From Anthopleura xanthogrammica (lineage: Eukaryota; Cnidaria; Anthozoa; Actiniaria; Actiniidae), in assembly GCA_964019055.1 (NCBI GenBank), contig OZ025222.1, forward strand, positions 2,501-66,500: a stretch of 64,000 bases of DNA, in the 5' to 3' direction. Position numbers and translations under genes: made by a program. Below are positions 45,560 to 58,131 of this stretch, one piece after another (the stretch's first letter is position 1; every line of letters begins with the position of its first letter). A model generated the notes under the pieces. That model saw only the letters and a list, made by a program, of their open reading frames with translations, had not been told where the DNA came from and ran no database searches.

Positions 45560-46768
45560 CATGGACAAATACAAGTCATTTAAGTTTAGAGTCGCTAACA
45601 TGGCGTGTTTTATGGTCATTCCATCTTTTATTACAGACGAAGGCAGGACCAAACTTGTCTCAGTGCCATTGTGCATTATCAGTAACTGAACAAAAAACCC
45701 GAGAAGAAAACACAGGGTAATCTGACTCAAGCTACAGGCGGGAGGATGGAAAATTACTCTACGTATCTACATATAGGTAACAATGAATGTGATAGGTCGA
45801 CCAACTGAGATGGAAATAATAGCTGTTGTGCGGATAAATGAACTATGCAGGTGTTCAATGACAAAAGGTACCACAAGTACTTGCAACGCCCAATCTTTCT
45901 AGAAACGAGGTGGACTTTGGAACTATCTTGATTAACAAGATTAAATCTTAGCCAATGACTACCAAGTCAACAAAACAAATCTTATGATTAGCTGTCTTTC
46001 ATTCATTGAGATTTAGACTCAATACATGAGCTATAAATATTTCCAACTAACAGCGCATGCCCTTGGCATTGACCTAAGATAACGGTAAGACCTCTTGCTG
46101 GTCTGGGATAGACACGTTATGTACACATTGTTTTTTAAATAAATGAAATCGTTTATTATAATTTTTGTGTATTTCACTGCTAATGCTGGGTTGGGTTGGC
46201 CTCATTTCGCTCTCTCGTGTTGCCACTTTTTCACTGTTGTATCGAGCCAAAAACTCGGAAAAGACTTGAAAAACGTTTTTTGGCAATACCGTATGCGGAT
46301 ATGCAAGGGCAGAATGCATCATATAAAAAGGAATATGTTGATGCAAGTGTTTTTCAGTTGTTCATGGAAAACTTGTAGTGAAAACTTTCCTGATCGACGT
46401 TTTGGGCACTGAATAGATTCACTTCCATAATATATTACATTTATTACACGACCATACAACAAATAATAATTTATCTCAAGGCAGTCTGAACAGAAATCTG
46501 AACTAAGTGCTTTAACTAGCTAATTCTCAATCTCTTTCATGAATCCATGGGGTAGCTTTATGTTGTGGTGGGGGAGTCAGGTCGGGGGGTGAATTGAATC
46601 AATCGAAGACTAAAGAAAAAGAAATGATCTTCTTTTGCCTATGAAAATATCAATGAGTGAATTCATCAATGAACAAAAAAAAAAAAAAAAAACTATGATA
46701 AATTATGAACATAACCTATAATAATCATAGTTTGAACTTAGCAAAGGAAAGTGGGAATACAAATTGTG

Positions 46769-46933
46769 ATGGGTGTTTTAGTGGCACTTTTTCTCTTTAC
46801 TGTAGGCTTTCTGGTAAAAATTAAGAAAGAGTACAACCAAACTGCACATGTAGGCACTCTGGAGCCACAGAAAACCATTAGGAAAACCACAGTTGAGATG
46901 TATGCCATAGTTAGTATGAACAACCACCAATGA
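46769..46933 (+). CDS. Doubtful 54-aa membrane-anchored ORF
   Basis: MGVLVALFLFTVGFLVKIKK is a plausible membrane segment followed by basic residues, then EYNQTAHVGTLEPQKTIRKT and MYAIVSMNNHQ. The frame is open upstream to a possible acceptor, so it might be the last exon of a receptor-like gene that I cannot find. The opposite strand is also open and hydrophobic here, which lowers confidence. Confidence 0.18.
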   Translation: MGVLVALFLFTVGFLVKIKKEYNQTAHVGTLEPQKTIRKTTVEMYAIVSMNNHQ

Positions 46934-47344
46934 AAACTGTATCTGTAAAAGCAGTAAGAGGTAAATCTACTTAAAAAAACATTCTATGATGATCAATATC
47001 ATTGACAGAGATGTTTGACATTTTACAGAAGAATACAAAAGAAGCAGACTGTTTGGATTAAATGGTTTTATTATATTGCCTGGTCAATTCCATGAGTTTT
47101 AAAATCACATTAATCCTGATCATAAGAATTAGAATTGTTTAACAATTATAATATGTGACTTTACAAGTCCATATGCTGCTTATAGTAATCTTAACATATT
47201 ACTGCTTCCAGTTTATGTAATTGTGCTAAATATAATTGCAAACTGTGTCTTATTCATTCAATTTAGCCCTAGTTTTTTGATATGCAAAATTTAAGTAAAA
47301 AAGTCTAGATCATTAGTGGCAGTGAAGTAATTATTATTACATTA

Positions 47345-50300
47345 CTACTGCACTTTCTTGTTCTCTTCTTGGCCCCTTTTAATGTATGTCATCATATAAA
47401 AGTGAGAAAAGAGTATCATCAGTGTCATTCCATATCCCAACTGAAGCCAAAGGAAGAACCTGGGGTTTCCACAATCATGGTATAAATGATATCCTGCTAT
47501 ATAAATCACAGCCAAGAACTGGATCTGTAGAACACATTATAACACATTATAACACAATTAACACCACTAAAGCAGGCTGCAGCTTACATGGCTATGGTAC
47601 AGTAAACAACATGATGACATACCAATACTTTATGCTCATATTCCTTGCTTTTAATTTAGTGCATTCAGTGCACATTTTTTATCTTTGTGAAATTATATCT
47701 AAATAGCATATAATTAAACACGTAATCTTAGAGCAACAACATTATACACCTATACTATACTTAGTACCAAGTATTAATTCCTAATAATTACTTACTTTAC
47801 AGTGTTGTAATAGACAGCTGTCTTGAACTTTATTATTTTATAAAATCAGTGGTGCTTAATAACATTTAAAATTTAGTAATACTGGTAATTATTGTTGTTT
47901 TTTTAAAATTAATTTATCTCTATACCTTGCTTTCTAATAGACAATTAAGAAGCATTTAGAACTTAAGATTAAATCTGAATAAGTTTAATAAAAATACAAA
48001 ATGATCAGTCAAAACAGCTTTAAATTTATAGCTTACCAGTTGCATTTTGGTGAGATAGCGCTTCCACCATAAATACTTCCTGACTGAGGGACCCATGGCT
48101 GACAAACCATAGTATAAATACATGATGATGTGAATGAAACTATTCACGGATGCTCCAAAATAAGCTGAAAAAATATTATTTCATTTGATCAGCAAAAGTT
48201 AAAACCCCAATATTATGAGAATCATATCATAAAAATAGCTGTGGTCAATAGTTTTATATCTACTTACTTATGCCACCTGTGGAGATCAAAAGAAAAAAAA
48301 TACAGTCAGTTTTAATAGTCACTGTAAAAAATCATTGAAGCTTGCTATGGCAACAAGCCACTGCAGATGTCACATTTAGCTATGTCGAATGAGGCTGCGG
48401 TCAGATAGCACAGGCATGCAAGTAATAGATGATGCATATATATAAATGAATGTAAGATAAATGTGGCTTTAATGATACAATTTATAGCCTGTCCTATATC
48501 TAAAAATGATGTTTATTTCACTCACCAGCAATCCACTTGCAGACCATCCACCATAACAAGCACATAGTAGCATGGTGATATACATGAAGAAATGTTATTT
48601 GATTGTTTTTCTTGCGAAGAATGAAGAAAAACTAAAAAAGGAACAATACATATTATAATGAATCTGACTTTTACTTTACATTGCAATATTGTACAACACT
48701 TACCGTGTCAAAGAATTCCACAAACTTGGACAAGTAGTAGATGTAAATGACTCTGGCCAACTAAATGCAATTAAAATGTTTTGTCATTTTCAGTTGAGAT
48801 ATTCAAGACTTCATCATGCAGGCCAGCTAGGGTAGGTTTTCTCTGCTCCCTGACCCCACAAAACCTAACAAGCTAAATTTCCATTCAATCTGTGAGTTAG
48901 CTGTGGCCTGACTTATAATTAAATCAGCCATGAGGTTGTTTCGAATTCAGGGTATCAATAACATTTGTAGGTTTGAAGATATACATAAAACAATCAGCCT
49001 GCAGTAGCATATATACATTGCCACTTATATTGTATCTATTACATAAAACAATCAGCCTGCAGTAGCATATATACATTGCCACTTATATTGTATCTATTAC
49101 ATAAAACAATCAGCCTGCAGTAGCATATATAGAAAATAATATTAAGTAAATCTATATCTAGGTATTAAACAATATACAGTAGCTAAAATACCTACCCTGA
49201 GCTGTCTGGGATCATCTTCATATCTCACTTTTTCACACATCAGGTTAAAATCTGGCATGCTAAGAATAGAGGCAATAAACTGGGGAAAAAACAATTTCCA
49301 TATCTAGTCATATTCAAATATTGATTGATCCTTGTAGCCTTGTAGGCTCTGTACAAGTGTTGAGCACTCTTCTTTGTTCAGGATACCTGCCTATATACAT
49401 ACAGTTATTGTCAAAAAGGTTGTCCTGTGAAAAAAGACTTAAAGACCAAAATAAATATCACGTGATGATTTGTTTATTTGTTTTAAACGATATAAATTCT
49501 GGTTTCAAATTCTATAATGAGTAACAATGAAAAGAGATTAATAATTATTAACTTTACTTATACAATGATTGCTGGTATCGAACATGTAGAGCGAGTGTAT
49601 TAGGTATCATGTGACATTTCTTTTGGTCTAAATGTTTTTTTTGGTGGACAACATTATTGACATTGACTGTATATATATATTATATATAGTTATAAGCAAA
49701 TATTGCTGTTCTAATCATTTGACAATCACCTCGTAAAGCATGTAACCTGACAGAAATACCAATCCAAAGTTATAGACCACCAAAACCTCTTTCAAATTCC
49801 ATGCCTTCCTGTTTTCCATGTATTTTGGACCAACTTTTACAATCAACAAATAGATTGCCATCAGACAAATTGTTGGCCAGGGAGTTGCGACAAGAGGCCA
49901 CTCATGTGTTCTTGGATCTATTGAAAAAATAGAATAACAGTTTACAATCTGTTGGATATATGCAATCCACTCATCTGCCCAAGTTAGCATGTCAGGCCTG
50001 AATGGTATATATATAGCATAATATATGTATTATATATTGACGACTCTTAAAACTCCAGTGTAATTGCAGGCTTAACTTAACCTTGAATCCAGGAGTTACT
50101 TACTTTGTTATACTAATTTCTGCTTTTGTTTTTGGATCTCAGAAGTGAGGCCTGCATACACTGGAGTTTGAACAGGGGTGGTACGGGGTTTAGAGTGAAA
50201 TCGTAAGAGGGGTTTTTAATTTTTGTGATCTGTGATAAGCATGTTCTAAACTTTGCAAATTTTCTTGATTTTGAACTTTTGATAATTTCTGTGAGCTATG

Positions 50301-50844
50301 ATCTTTTTTTCATGAACCATGCCAACACTCCCCCTTACTGCCCCTGAATACAGATGATCACAACTTATCCCTGGGGGGAGGGGGTACTACAGGGCGTTTC
50401 ATATAGGGATGCTCCACTCAGACTCTCGACCCCTTACCCTTTTATATACCAAATTAAAACAAAAAGGTATCCCTTTTATACCTTTTACCTGAAAAGGTAC
50501 CCCTTTCATATACTTTATTCTTAAAAAGTTAACCCTTTCATGTACCTTTAAAGCAAAGCTACCCCTTTGCTATACCTGCAGCCTGAAAACGGTAGGTCCC
50601 TTTCAGGCGGAGCATCCCCATATAGTCCATCATAGGTTGTACCCCTCCCCCTGGAACTATTAATCAACCTTGGTAATCAAATTGGTTGTTGAGGTTTATA
50701 AAATACAACCAGTCCCTCCCTCCCAAAGATAGGAAAAGGCTAGAAGTCGTGCTAATAACTTAATGATATGATAATAATCATCTTACCTCCAACAGCCATA
50801 ACGAAATCATAATAAGCTGACAGGCGTTGACTTGAGGCCATCAT
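47345..50844 (-). CDS. ELOVL very-long-chain fatty-acid elongase, gene A
   Basis: Seven minus-strand exons (50787-50844, 49730-49917, 49196-49279, 48704-48760, 48526-48631, 48037-48164, 47345-47524) give 266 aa in phase. Family marks: [26 protein letters not shown], the catalytic histidine box HVYHH (145-149) within [31 protein letters not shown], and [14 protein letters not shown]. About six or seven hydrophobic segments. The C-terminus KKVQ fits a KKXX ER-retrieval signal. Elongases catalyse the condensation of acyl-CoA with malonyl-CoA in the ER membrane. The motifs resemble the ELOVL1/4/7 group more than ELOVL6, but substrate cannot be told. It is head to head with gene B. Confidence 0.95.
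48828..48975 (+). mobile_element. SINE 3' fragment
   Basis: GGTTTTCTCTGCTCC, TCTGTGAGTTAGCTGTGGCC and TGACTTATAATTAAATCAG match the tail of the SINE at 34511-34750. The tRNA-like head is missing. It lies in an intron of ELOVL gene A. Confidence 0.7.
48983..49128. repeat. 58-bp tandem repeat, 2.5 copies
   Basis: ACATAAAACAATCAGCCTGC starts at 48983, 49041 and 49099. It follows directly on the SINE fragment. Confidence 0.95.
50372..50655. repeat. Dispersed GGACTATA repeat, copy 3 (reversed)
   Basis: Reverse orientation: GGGCGTTTCATATAGGGATG near the left end, several AAAGGTACCCCTTTCATA units, then GCGGAGCATCCCCATATAGTCC and a C-rich end. It lies in intron 1 of ELOVL gene A. A short inverted pair (AACTCCAGTGTAATTGCAGG with CCTGCATACACTGGAGTTT) flanks 50060-50172. 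Confidence 0.78.
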
Positions 50845-51876
50845 CGACTGTGGTTTGTGAAATTAGAAAAAGTAAGTATAAAAAAATTATCCTAGATTAA
50901 TATTTTGAATTTAAGCTTTAAGTTACAGTTAAAACATTTAAGCTTTAATAGTAATTCTATCGGAAAACAATTCAAATAGCAACAAAAAATTGCACTAAGG
51001 AATAAAGTACATTTTTTAACAATTGTTTTTCATTTACCATTTCTGCAGCATGCAGCTGATGGATTACGCAAGTTAAGATCAAGATGGCTGATCACTACTA
51101 GTGATGCAAAAATAAATACACGCAGTTCTAGTTCAAAGCTAAATCAAATGAGCTTTAAAAGCTGCAGTAAACCTGAGTTTTCAGCTTTAAACTACTAACC
51201 GAGGTGTTTATCTCGAATGAATCTCGAGGGAAAGCTGTTGATGAACCTGTATGTTGTTCTTTGGGTCGGTTAATTAGTTAAAGCGAAGGCATTTCTGTAC
51301 AATCACCTCTATCCGTTCAAGAAAACAAAATTTTGCAATTTGTGCAGCTCTTAATAATGATCTTTTTGTGGTTTTTACCTGTAAAATGTGCTGTTATCCG
51401 TATTTGATAATGTGATCGATGATCGAAAGGAAAGTCAAGGTACGATGCGTCGAGTAATAAGGTGCTATACTCGGCCTGTGATTGGCTGATGTCTGGTGGC
51501 GAGATGTGTTCTTTGTTCTGTTTGATAATGACAGATGGTTGGCTGTCATAACACAATGTGTCATGCTCTCTGCATGATATGTCAAACCAAGACCTGTCAT
51601 TTGGTATACTCTTTCGATATTCTCCTTCACTCGCAGGTAAAGACTCGACTCATCTTATGCCAATACTAGCTACAGCTAGTAGTATTAGTATTTTATCACG
51701 AAATATGCATACCACTGTAGACAATTTTGAACCACAAGCTTATCTGACCTAACCATTTTATGTATAAAGTGTCAGTGTATTATTTGAGATTACTCAAAGT
51801 GTAACAGTTAAGCTTAATATATTCTAATTGTATACTGTACGTCTTAGATATATTGCAAGAGGAGAACGGTATAGCC
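50845..51876. promoter_or_regulatory. Divergent promoter region between the two ELOVL genes
   Basis: 1032 bp lie between the opposed start codons. Presumed 5' UTRs and both promoters are here. There is no repeat array. Short open frames in this stretch (51317-51752) have no support. Confidence 0.55.
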
Positions 51877-54800
51877 ATGTTTTATACCTCATGGATAGAA
51901 AACTTCCAAGAGTTTTATCGTTTTGCGGATGCAAACAGTGGTAAAGTATTATTTCTTCTAATCTTTTTGTTCTCTATGGTTTCCTTTCGGTTTTTGATGC
52001 TGAAAGTCATTGGAAAGCATTTGCCTAAGACCTTGGGACCAAAAAACTCCATATAACTTAATGCAAGTTTACACAGTTAATTTATATAGTTTCAGCAACG
52101 AACTATGCATCATCCGTTAAAAGTATTCGACATTAGAAAAAACCTACTAATGGTCTATCACCAATCGAGCCCTGTGATTGGCTTAGCTACTAGGGGTCTA
52201 TTAGTGATAGACCTCTAGTAGCGAAAAGCGCCGGTTTTGAAAACCAAAAAATATATATTTAAAGCAAAATCCAAAACTTTTTGCATCCTTTTATTGGACC
52301 GATTAGTAGGTTTTTACTAAAACAATTAGACCTCTCGCCCTCATGGCCTACGAGTCAATAGCCCATGAGGCCGAAGGCCTCATGGGCTATTGACTCGTAG
52401 ACCATTCGGACTCAAGGACTAATTGTTAAATAGTCTACTTTTTCAATTTCTTACCTTAACACTGCTATATACAGATTTTTGAGTCCAGTCCAGTCCAGTC
52501 CACACGAGTCCAGTCCACGTTTTACAACATGCCTTGTATAACAACACATGGCCAATCATATAATTCAGACATGCATCCAAGTGCTTCTGATCATGACTCA
52601 CTGTGTTAGACTTTGTCTTACTAAGGTTCTTGATCTGAGGCAAATCCTTTTAGTCATACGCAGGGGCATTATTTTGTAACATTTGGTATTGATTATCTTT
52701 GAAGTAGGAGCACAATGTCAACCCATGCCAGGGGATGTGCACCCCCTGCACCCCTCCCCTGGATCCACCCCTCTCCTTGATCCACCCCTCCCCTGGATCC
52801 ACCCCTCCCCTTGATCCACCCCTGGTGCATGCAAATGCGCATGCCAATTCCTGATCTCCATTTGCTGAATCCCCCCTTCAATCTGTTTTGAAATAACCAC
52901 ATAATTCCAAAACTATCCAACTCTCTGGTCACACACTTTAGGGGAGAGGGGTCATGGTTTGGATTCTAGAGATCTAGAGAGGTGGACATATATGGGTGAG
53001 GTAGATATAAGGGCCCTGTGAGTGGCTGGTCTAGATTATTGCATGGATTTGATTTGTTGATTATTTTTATTTGTTGCATGAAGATCCAAGAACTTCAGGA
53101 TGGCCATTAGTCAAACACTTTCAAGGGCCTGTTGTTCTGATTCTTGCATACCTTACAATAGTCTTGGTTGGGCCTAAACTGATGGAAAATAGAAAACCAT
53201 TCCAACTGAAGTGGCCCATGGCAATCTACAATGCCGCTATGACCATCCTCAATTTGTACATATTCATTGAGGTATGAAGTACATCAATGTAAAGATCAGT
53301 CCAGATTATCATTTTAAGGGGGTCTTACCTATTTACCAGCCACAAATGCTAGGGAAAGGATTTGAAAATTCCTAAGAGGTTTTTCTGATGTTTTAAGCTC
53401 ATGATAAAACCAATTTGTGAAATGGATCATTTTCTGATATGTGTGATGACGTCATCACTACTCCTACGTAATTGATGACATCACATTTTATTAAAAATTA
53501 AAAAACAAGCCTGCATTTGGTCAGTTTGAGCCAAGATTAAAGCCAAATCATAGCTGACATGAATTGGAACAAAGTTAAGCATTGGTTCTACTCTATGTTA
53601 AGCAAATGTGAAAATATTTAGATTCAAAATTTTGAATGTGACTTGGTAACCTGGCCTTTTCACCATTTTCAAAAATAATGCTTAACTTTGTTTCAATTTA
53701 TGTACGTCAATTTATGGTCAACAGATCCATGCAAATGCATGCTTGTTTTTTAAGTTTTAAAGAAATATGACTTCATAAATTATGTAGAAGTAGTGATGAC
53801 GTCATTACACATATGAGGAAAAACCATCTGCCTTGGTCTTGATAATTTACGATGTCATGCTCAACCTCATCCAATAATTGTTTATTTTTGTGTCTTGAAC
53901 AGGGTATGGTTTTTCAAGATATTCTTGTCTTAGATAGGGTCAGGGTCTTTGGACCCCAGCAGATCATCCCCATCACTGAACCATTCCAAGTACGCCCCCC
54001 CCCCCCAGGATACAATAAGCTTAGCAGGGAATTTTGACAGCTTACTAGGTTGCCCAGTATTATATGCATGCATAAAATCATATGTACAGCACAACATTAA
54101 CAATAACAGCAGGAATATAAATCTTAAGACAGTTGAGTATAGCTTAATTTATTACTCTTTCTCTTTCACATTAGGTTTTCCTGTCAACAATGGACGCAGG
54201 CTACAGTTATTCATGCCAAGAAGTCATATATGCTGGTGACCCTAAGGAAATGAGGGTATGCACATATCTATCCAGTTTGCTGACAATATATAATGTTCTC
54301 CGATGTTATTAGACACTTTAGACAAAACAGATTTCAATTTCCTTTTTGCCAGAAACACTTCACACACTTGTCCAAATGTGCATGTTAGAGCTAGCTAGGT
54401 TGCTTACTGTGATGTAAGAGACTAGTAAAAGAGGCAGCAATTTATAGCTATAAGTGTGCAAGTGCTCTACATTTTCAGTCAGTAAGTAGCAAAATCAAGC
54501 CAATTAAATATATTTTAAATATTATATTTTACTTTAATAGATTGCTGCAGTATTGTGGTGGTTTTATTTGTCTAAGATTGTGGAGTTTTTAGATACTGTG
54601 AGTATAATTTTACCACTGTTTTCTTGTATGCATGCATTCATTGAGATGAATTGTGACATGGCAAAAGGTCATAATATGGACTAGTACGAATAAAGCTTTC
54701 ATAGCTTAATTTATTATTCACACTTAAACATCTATACCTTTGAATTACGGTGGGTTAGCCCGTCGGTGGTTTAGCTCCCAGTGGATTAGCCCTACTCTTC

Positions 54801-57800
54801 AAGTGGTTTAGCCCCATCACTGCATTCAATAAGTTAGATCATAATTTTTTTTAAAAGAGAGTGTATTGTATTTGGACTATTAATTAGGACTATTTGGACT
54901 ATTTGGACTATTGGGACTATTGGGACTATTTGGACTATGGGGACTATGGGGACTATTGGGACTATGGGGACTATGGGAACTATTGGGACTATGGGGACTA
55001 TGGGGACTATGGGGACTATTGGGACTATTTGGACTATGGGGACTATGGGGACTATTGGGACTATGGGGACTATGGGAACTATTGGGACTATGGGGACTAT
55101 GGGGACTATGGGGACTATGGGGACTATGGGGACTATGGGGACTATTGGGATTATGGGGACTATGGGGACTATGGGAACTATGGGGACTATGGGGACTATG
55201 GGGACTATGGGGACTATGGGGACTATGGGAACTATGGGGACTGTGGGGACTATGGGGACTATGGGGACTATGGGGACTATGGGGACTATGGGGACTATTG
55301 GGACTATGGGGACTATGGGAACTATTGGGACTATGGGGACTATTGGGACTATGGGGACTATGGGGACTATGGGGACTATGGGAACTATTGGGACTATGGG
55401 GACTATTGGGACTATGGGGACTATGGGACTATGGGAACTATGGGGACTATGGGGACTATGGGGACTATGGGGACTATGGGGACTATGGGGACTAATGGGG
55501 ACTATGGGGACTATGGGGACTATTAGGACTCTCAAAACTAACATAACTAACTAGCATTTGTGTCTTAGAAAGTAAAATTATGATCTAGCTTATTGAATGC
55601 AGTGATGAGGGCTCGCTAAACAACCTAAAGGAGGGCTAAACCACCAAAGGGCTAATCCACCGGTAACCTTACCTTTGATAGCTATATTATTTACACTCTT
55701 TCATAAACATCTTTACCTTTTTTTAGATTTTTTTCATTTTGAGAAAGAAGAACAACCAGATCAGTTTTCTTCATGTGTACCATCATTCATCTATGGTCAT
55801 GTTGTGGTGGATTGGCATGAAATGGGTTGCTGGTGGACAGTGTATGTATACATATAGTCATATATTATCACTATCTTGCTTCTGATAGGCCGAGAGTCCT
55901 CAGCCAATCCTTGATATTGTGTGAACTTGACATGATAAATGTATTATATCATTCTCAACCTCACCCAATAATTGTTTATTATCATGAAAGACTATTCTGC
56001 AGGGTGGGCCAGAAGAAGTGTGAGGAAATGCTCACAGAATAGGTACTTACAGCTCCCACAACCTTGGTCCATATAACCATCTGCCATTGTTGTGTACACC
56101 TAGCTATGTCAAATAACGTTGATAATGGGAAATGGTGGATCTGAGACCAATAGGAGCATGTTGTAATTATGCCTGAATATTAATACTTACTTGTGAAATA
56201 CTAGTATCTGTGATTCAATACCATTCAGGTGTGACTATGACCCTGCATTCATAATGTAATGAACTCCCACACTTCCTATTGGTCCAGTCAGATCAACGTT
56301 ATTTGAAATACGTGTATACAGCCACCTGCTAGCTAGCATGTTGCATACCAAGCTTGAAATGTATTGGGGATCATGTGTAAATAATTTCAGCACAGAAGAA
56401 AATATGCCGGAAAATATGCAGACAAAGTTTGGAAAAATTTCAAGTTGTTGTAAATTTTCACTGATTGCATTCACATTGTCCATAGTGCATTTCTGGCTTG
56501 GTATGCGACTCATGCGACATGCAACAAGCAACAACACCTTCACCAACCGTATTCAGTTTAAAAATCTGTATATGTGTGTGTTGTTTTTAGCTATATCTAT
56601 ATACTTCATTTAAAGATTGCATGTATTTTCAAATAACTGTTGCGTACACACTTATCTAACTTATATCTGTTATGAATTAACTTGCAGCATTCTTCAGTGC
56701 AATGATCAACTCGTTCATCCATGTCATCATGTATACCTACTATGGACTCTCAGTGTTTCCAGCACTTCGTGCCTTCTTGTGGTGGAAAAAGTTCCTCACT
56801 CAATTTCAACTGGTAAAGTCAACTTTCATTGTTAACTGCCTCCATCCATATCAATACTCCTTAATAGAAAATAACTGTGTTCAAGCGCGAGCTCTGATCG
56901 GTCGAAATGCGTAATTAGAATGCTCAGGTCATATTTTCCGCGCGCGTGCGCTCTGAATCTGAGTTTCATAGCGAAAATGAAACAGCATTTTTTGTTAACT
57001 TATTATTTTATAACATAAAAATTTAACGTAAAACACGTTTCCGTTTTAGATAGAGTGCAACCTAGTACTAAATAATGCTAAGTTATGCTAATTGTTGGTG
57101 AAAATTCCCCTCTCTTAAGAAAATAATATTTTTTCCATGCTAAATGTATTGGTTTTCTATTGTTTAATTAGGGCTTTTAATTAATGGTTTTTAGTGCGAG
57201 CACTCCAGTCTGATCTATAGACCCTTACAATGCTTTATTTTCCGCGTTTGACGTCAAAGAACAAACACTTGAGATGTTGATAGAATACTTGAGAGACGAA
57301 CCTCCTTTACAGACGTTCTCAATAACACGTTAGTCGGCATGGGGAGGGACAAGGGAACCGACACAAAGAACGTCTGCAAAAAAAGACTGTCTATTGAGAG
57401 ACTTGAGACGTTGGAAATTTCTCCGCTACGTGTCGTGGTTTCCTAGGCTTCTCTTGTGTTCTCTCAACATCCCTCATGTTTAGATCAGAGTATCTAAAAT
57501 GGAAAATCATTTTAATTCCTTTATTTCAATAAAGTTAGTTACCTGAAAAGCTACAAAGCTGAGACCAAATAAGGATTTTTGGTAGATCTAGTAATTCATC
57601 GTTCATCACATATTAAAATGTCTTACTCCACAACCAAAGAAACCACTGCCCCTTATTCTACAAACCCAAGGGTATTATTGTACTATGTTGATGTACTATG
57701 TTACATATTAAAATGTCTTACTCCACAACCAAAGAAACCACTGCCCCTTATTCTACAAACCCAAGGGTATTATTGTACTATGTTGATGTACTATGTTACA

Positions 57801-58131
57801 TATTACAATGTCTTACTCCACAACCAAAGAAACCACTGCCCCTTATTCTACAAACCCAAGGGTATTATTGTACTATGTTGATGATACAATATTGTTGTTT
57901 CACTTTCAGCTTCAGTTCTGCACAGTCATGTTCCATGGTATTGTAAGTCTTAAACGCAAGTGTAAGTTCCCTCTGTGGATGCAGTACGCACTTCTCGCCT
58001 ACATGCTTTCCTTTCTGGTTCTCTTTTCTAATTTTTACTTGCATTCTTATATCATGAAAAAACAGCGGGCTAAACAATCCTCATCTAACTGTGAACTGGA
58101 GAAATCTACTAAAGAAAAGAAGGCAAATTAG
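51877..58131 (+). CDS. ELOVL very-long-chain fatty-acid elongase, gene B
   Basis: Exons 51877-51940, 53084-53271, 54175-54255, 54541-54597, 55727-55832, 56688-56812 and 57910-58131 give 280 aa in phase. Exons 2, 4 and 5 have the same lengths as in gene A (188, 57 and 106 nt) and all phases agree, so the two are paralogues. Marks: [29 protein letters not shown], the HVYHH box (146-150), [26 protein letters not shown]. The end KEKKAN carries a KKXX ER signal. The exon 5 donor (G|GTGGAC) is weak, but the only one that keeps phase and the family sequence. Introns hold large foldbacks and arrays, which makes this copy 6.3 kb against 3.5 kb for gene A. Confidence 0.95.
52310..52440. mobile_element. 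Foldback with perfect 25-bp hairpin
   Basis: 52348-52372 and 52376-52400 are exact reverse complements separated by GAA. Outer arms (ACAATTAGACC and GACTAATTGTT) are imperfect. It lies in intron 1 of ELOVL gene B. Confidence 0.9.
52737..52825. repeat. 19-20-bp GGATCCACCCCTC repeats
   Basis: Four to five units alternating CTGGATCCACCCCTC and TTGATCCACCCCTC in ELOVL gene B intron 1. Confidence 0.9.
53372..53832. mobile_element. Foldback element with TGACGTCA near both ends
   Basis: Left arm GGTTTTTCTGATG, TGTGTGATGACGTCATCACT and AAAAACAAGCCTGCATT. The right arm is their imperfect reverse complement (AATGCATGCTTGTTTTT, AGTGATGACGTCATTACAC). It continues inward through AACAAAGTTAAGCATT. Located in ELOVL gene B intron 2. 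No ORF. Confidence 0.82.
53890..54010. repeat. G/C-rich dispersed repeat fragment
   Basis: GGGTATGGTTTTTCAAGATA, TAGATAGGGTCAGGG and a terminal C run look like the end of a dispersed repeat of the same general style as the GGACTATA family, but with different wording. Confidence 0.35.
54745..55667. mobile_element. Foldback element expanded by an internal minisatellite
   Basis: Arms at 54745-54850 and about 55570-55667 are inverted: TTACGGTGGGTTAGCCC with GGGCTAATCCACCGGTAA, and ATCACTGCATTCAATAAG with CTTATTGAATGCAGTGAT. The space between is filled by a GGGGACTAT array at 54888-55530. It occupies ELOVL gene B intron 4. Confidence 0.9.
54888..55530. repeat. 9-bp minisatellite (GGGGACTAT)n
   Basis: About 70 units of GGGGACTAT, with variants TTGGGACTAT, TTTGGACTAT and GGGAACTAT, which make longer higher-order patterns. 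Open in most frames as an artefact. Confidence 0.97.
56086..56325. mobile_element. Foldback MITE
   Basis: GTACACCTAGCTATGTCAAA with TAACGTTGAT and GACCAATAGGA pairs with TCCTATTGGTCCAGTCAGAT and CAACGTTATTTGAAATACGTGTAT. Located in ELOVL gene B intron 5. Confidence 0.7.
57607..57888. repeat. 95-bp tandem repeat, 3 copies
   Basis: ACATATTAAAATGTCTTACTC starts at 57607, 57702 and 57797, with almost no differences. It ends about 20 bp before the acceptor of the last exon of ELOVL gene B. Confidence 0.96.

Larger units (their letters stand above)
44641..47344. other. Intergenic region with two doubtful ORFs
   Basis: Apart from the candidate ORFs at 45251 and 46769 and an A run at 46673-46691, I see no repeats of note. 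47000-47340 is very AT-rich and is the presumed 3' side of the first ELOVL gene. Confidence 0.45.

Noticed and set aside
54834..55554. Four long frames (VPI, DYG, GLW and GTM repeats)
   Set aside because: All are readings of the 9-bp array in ELOVL gene B intron 4.
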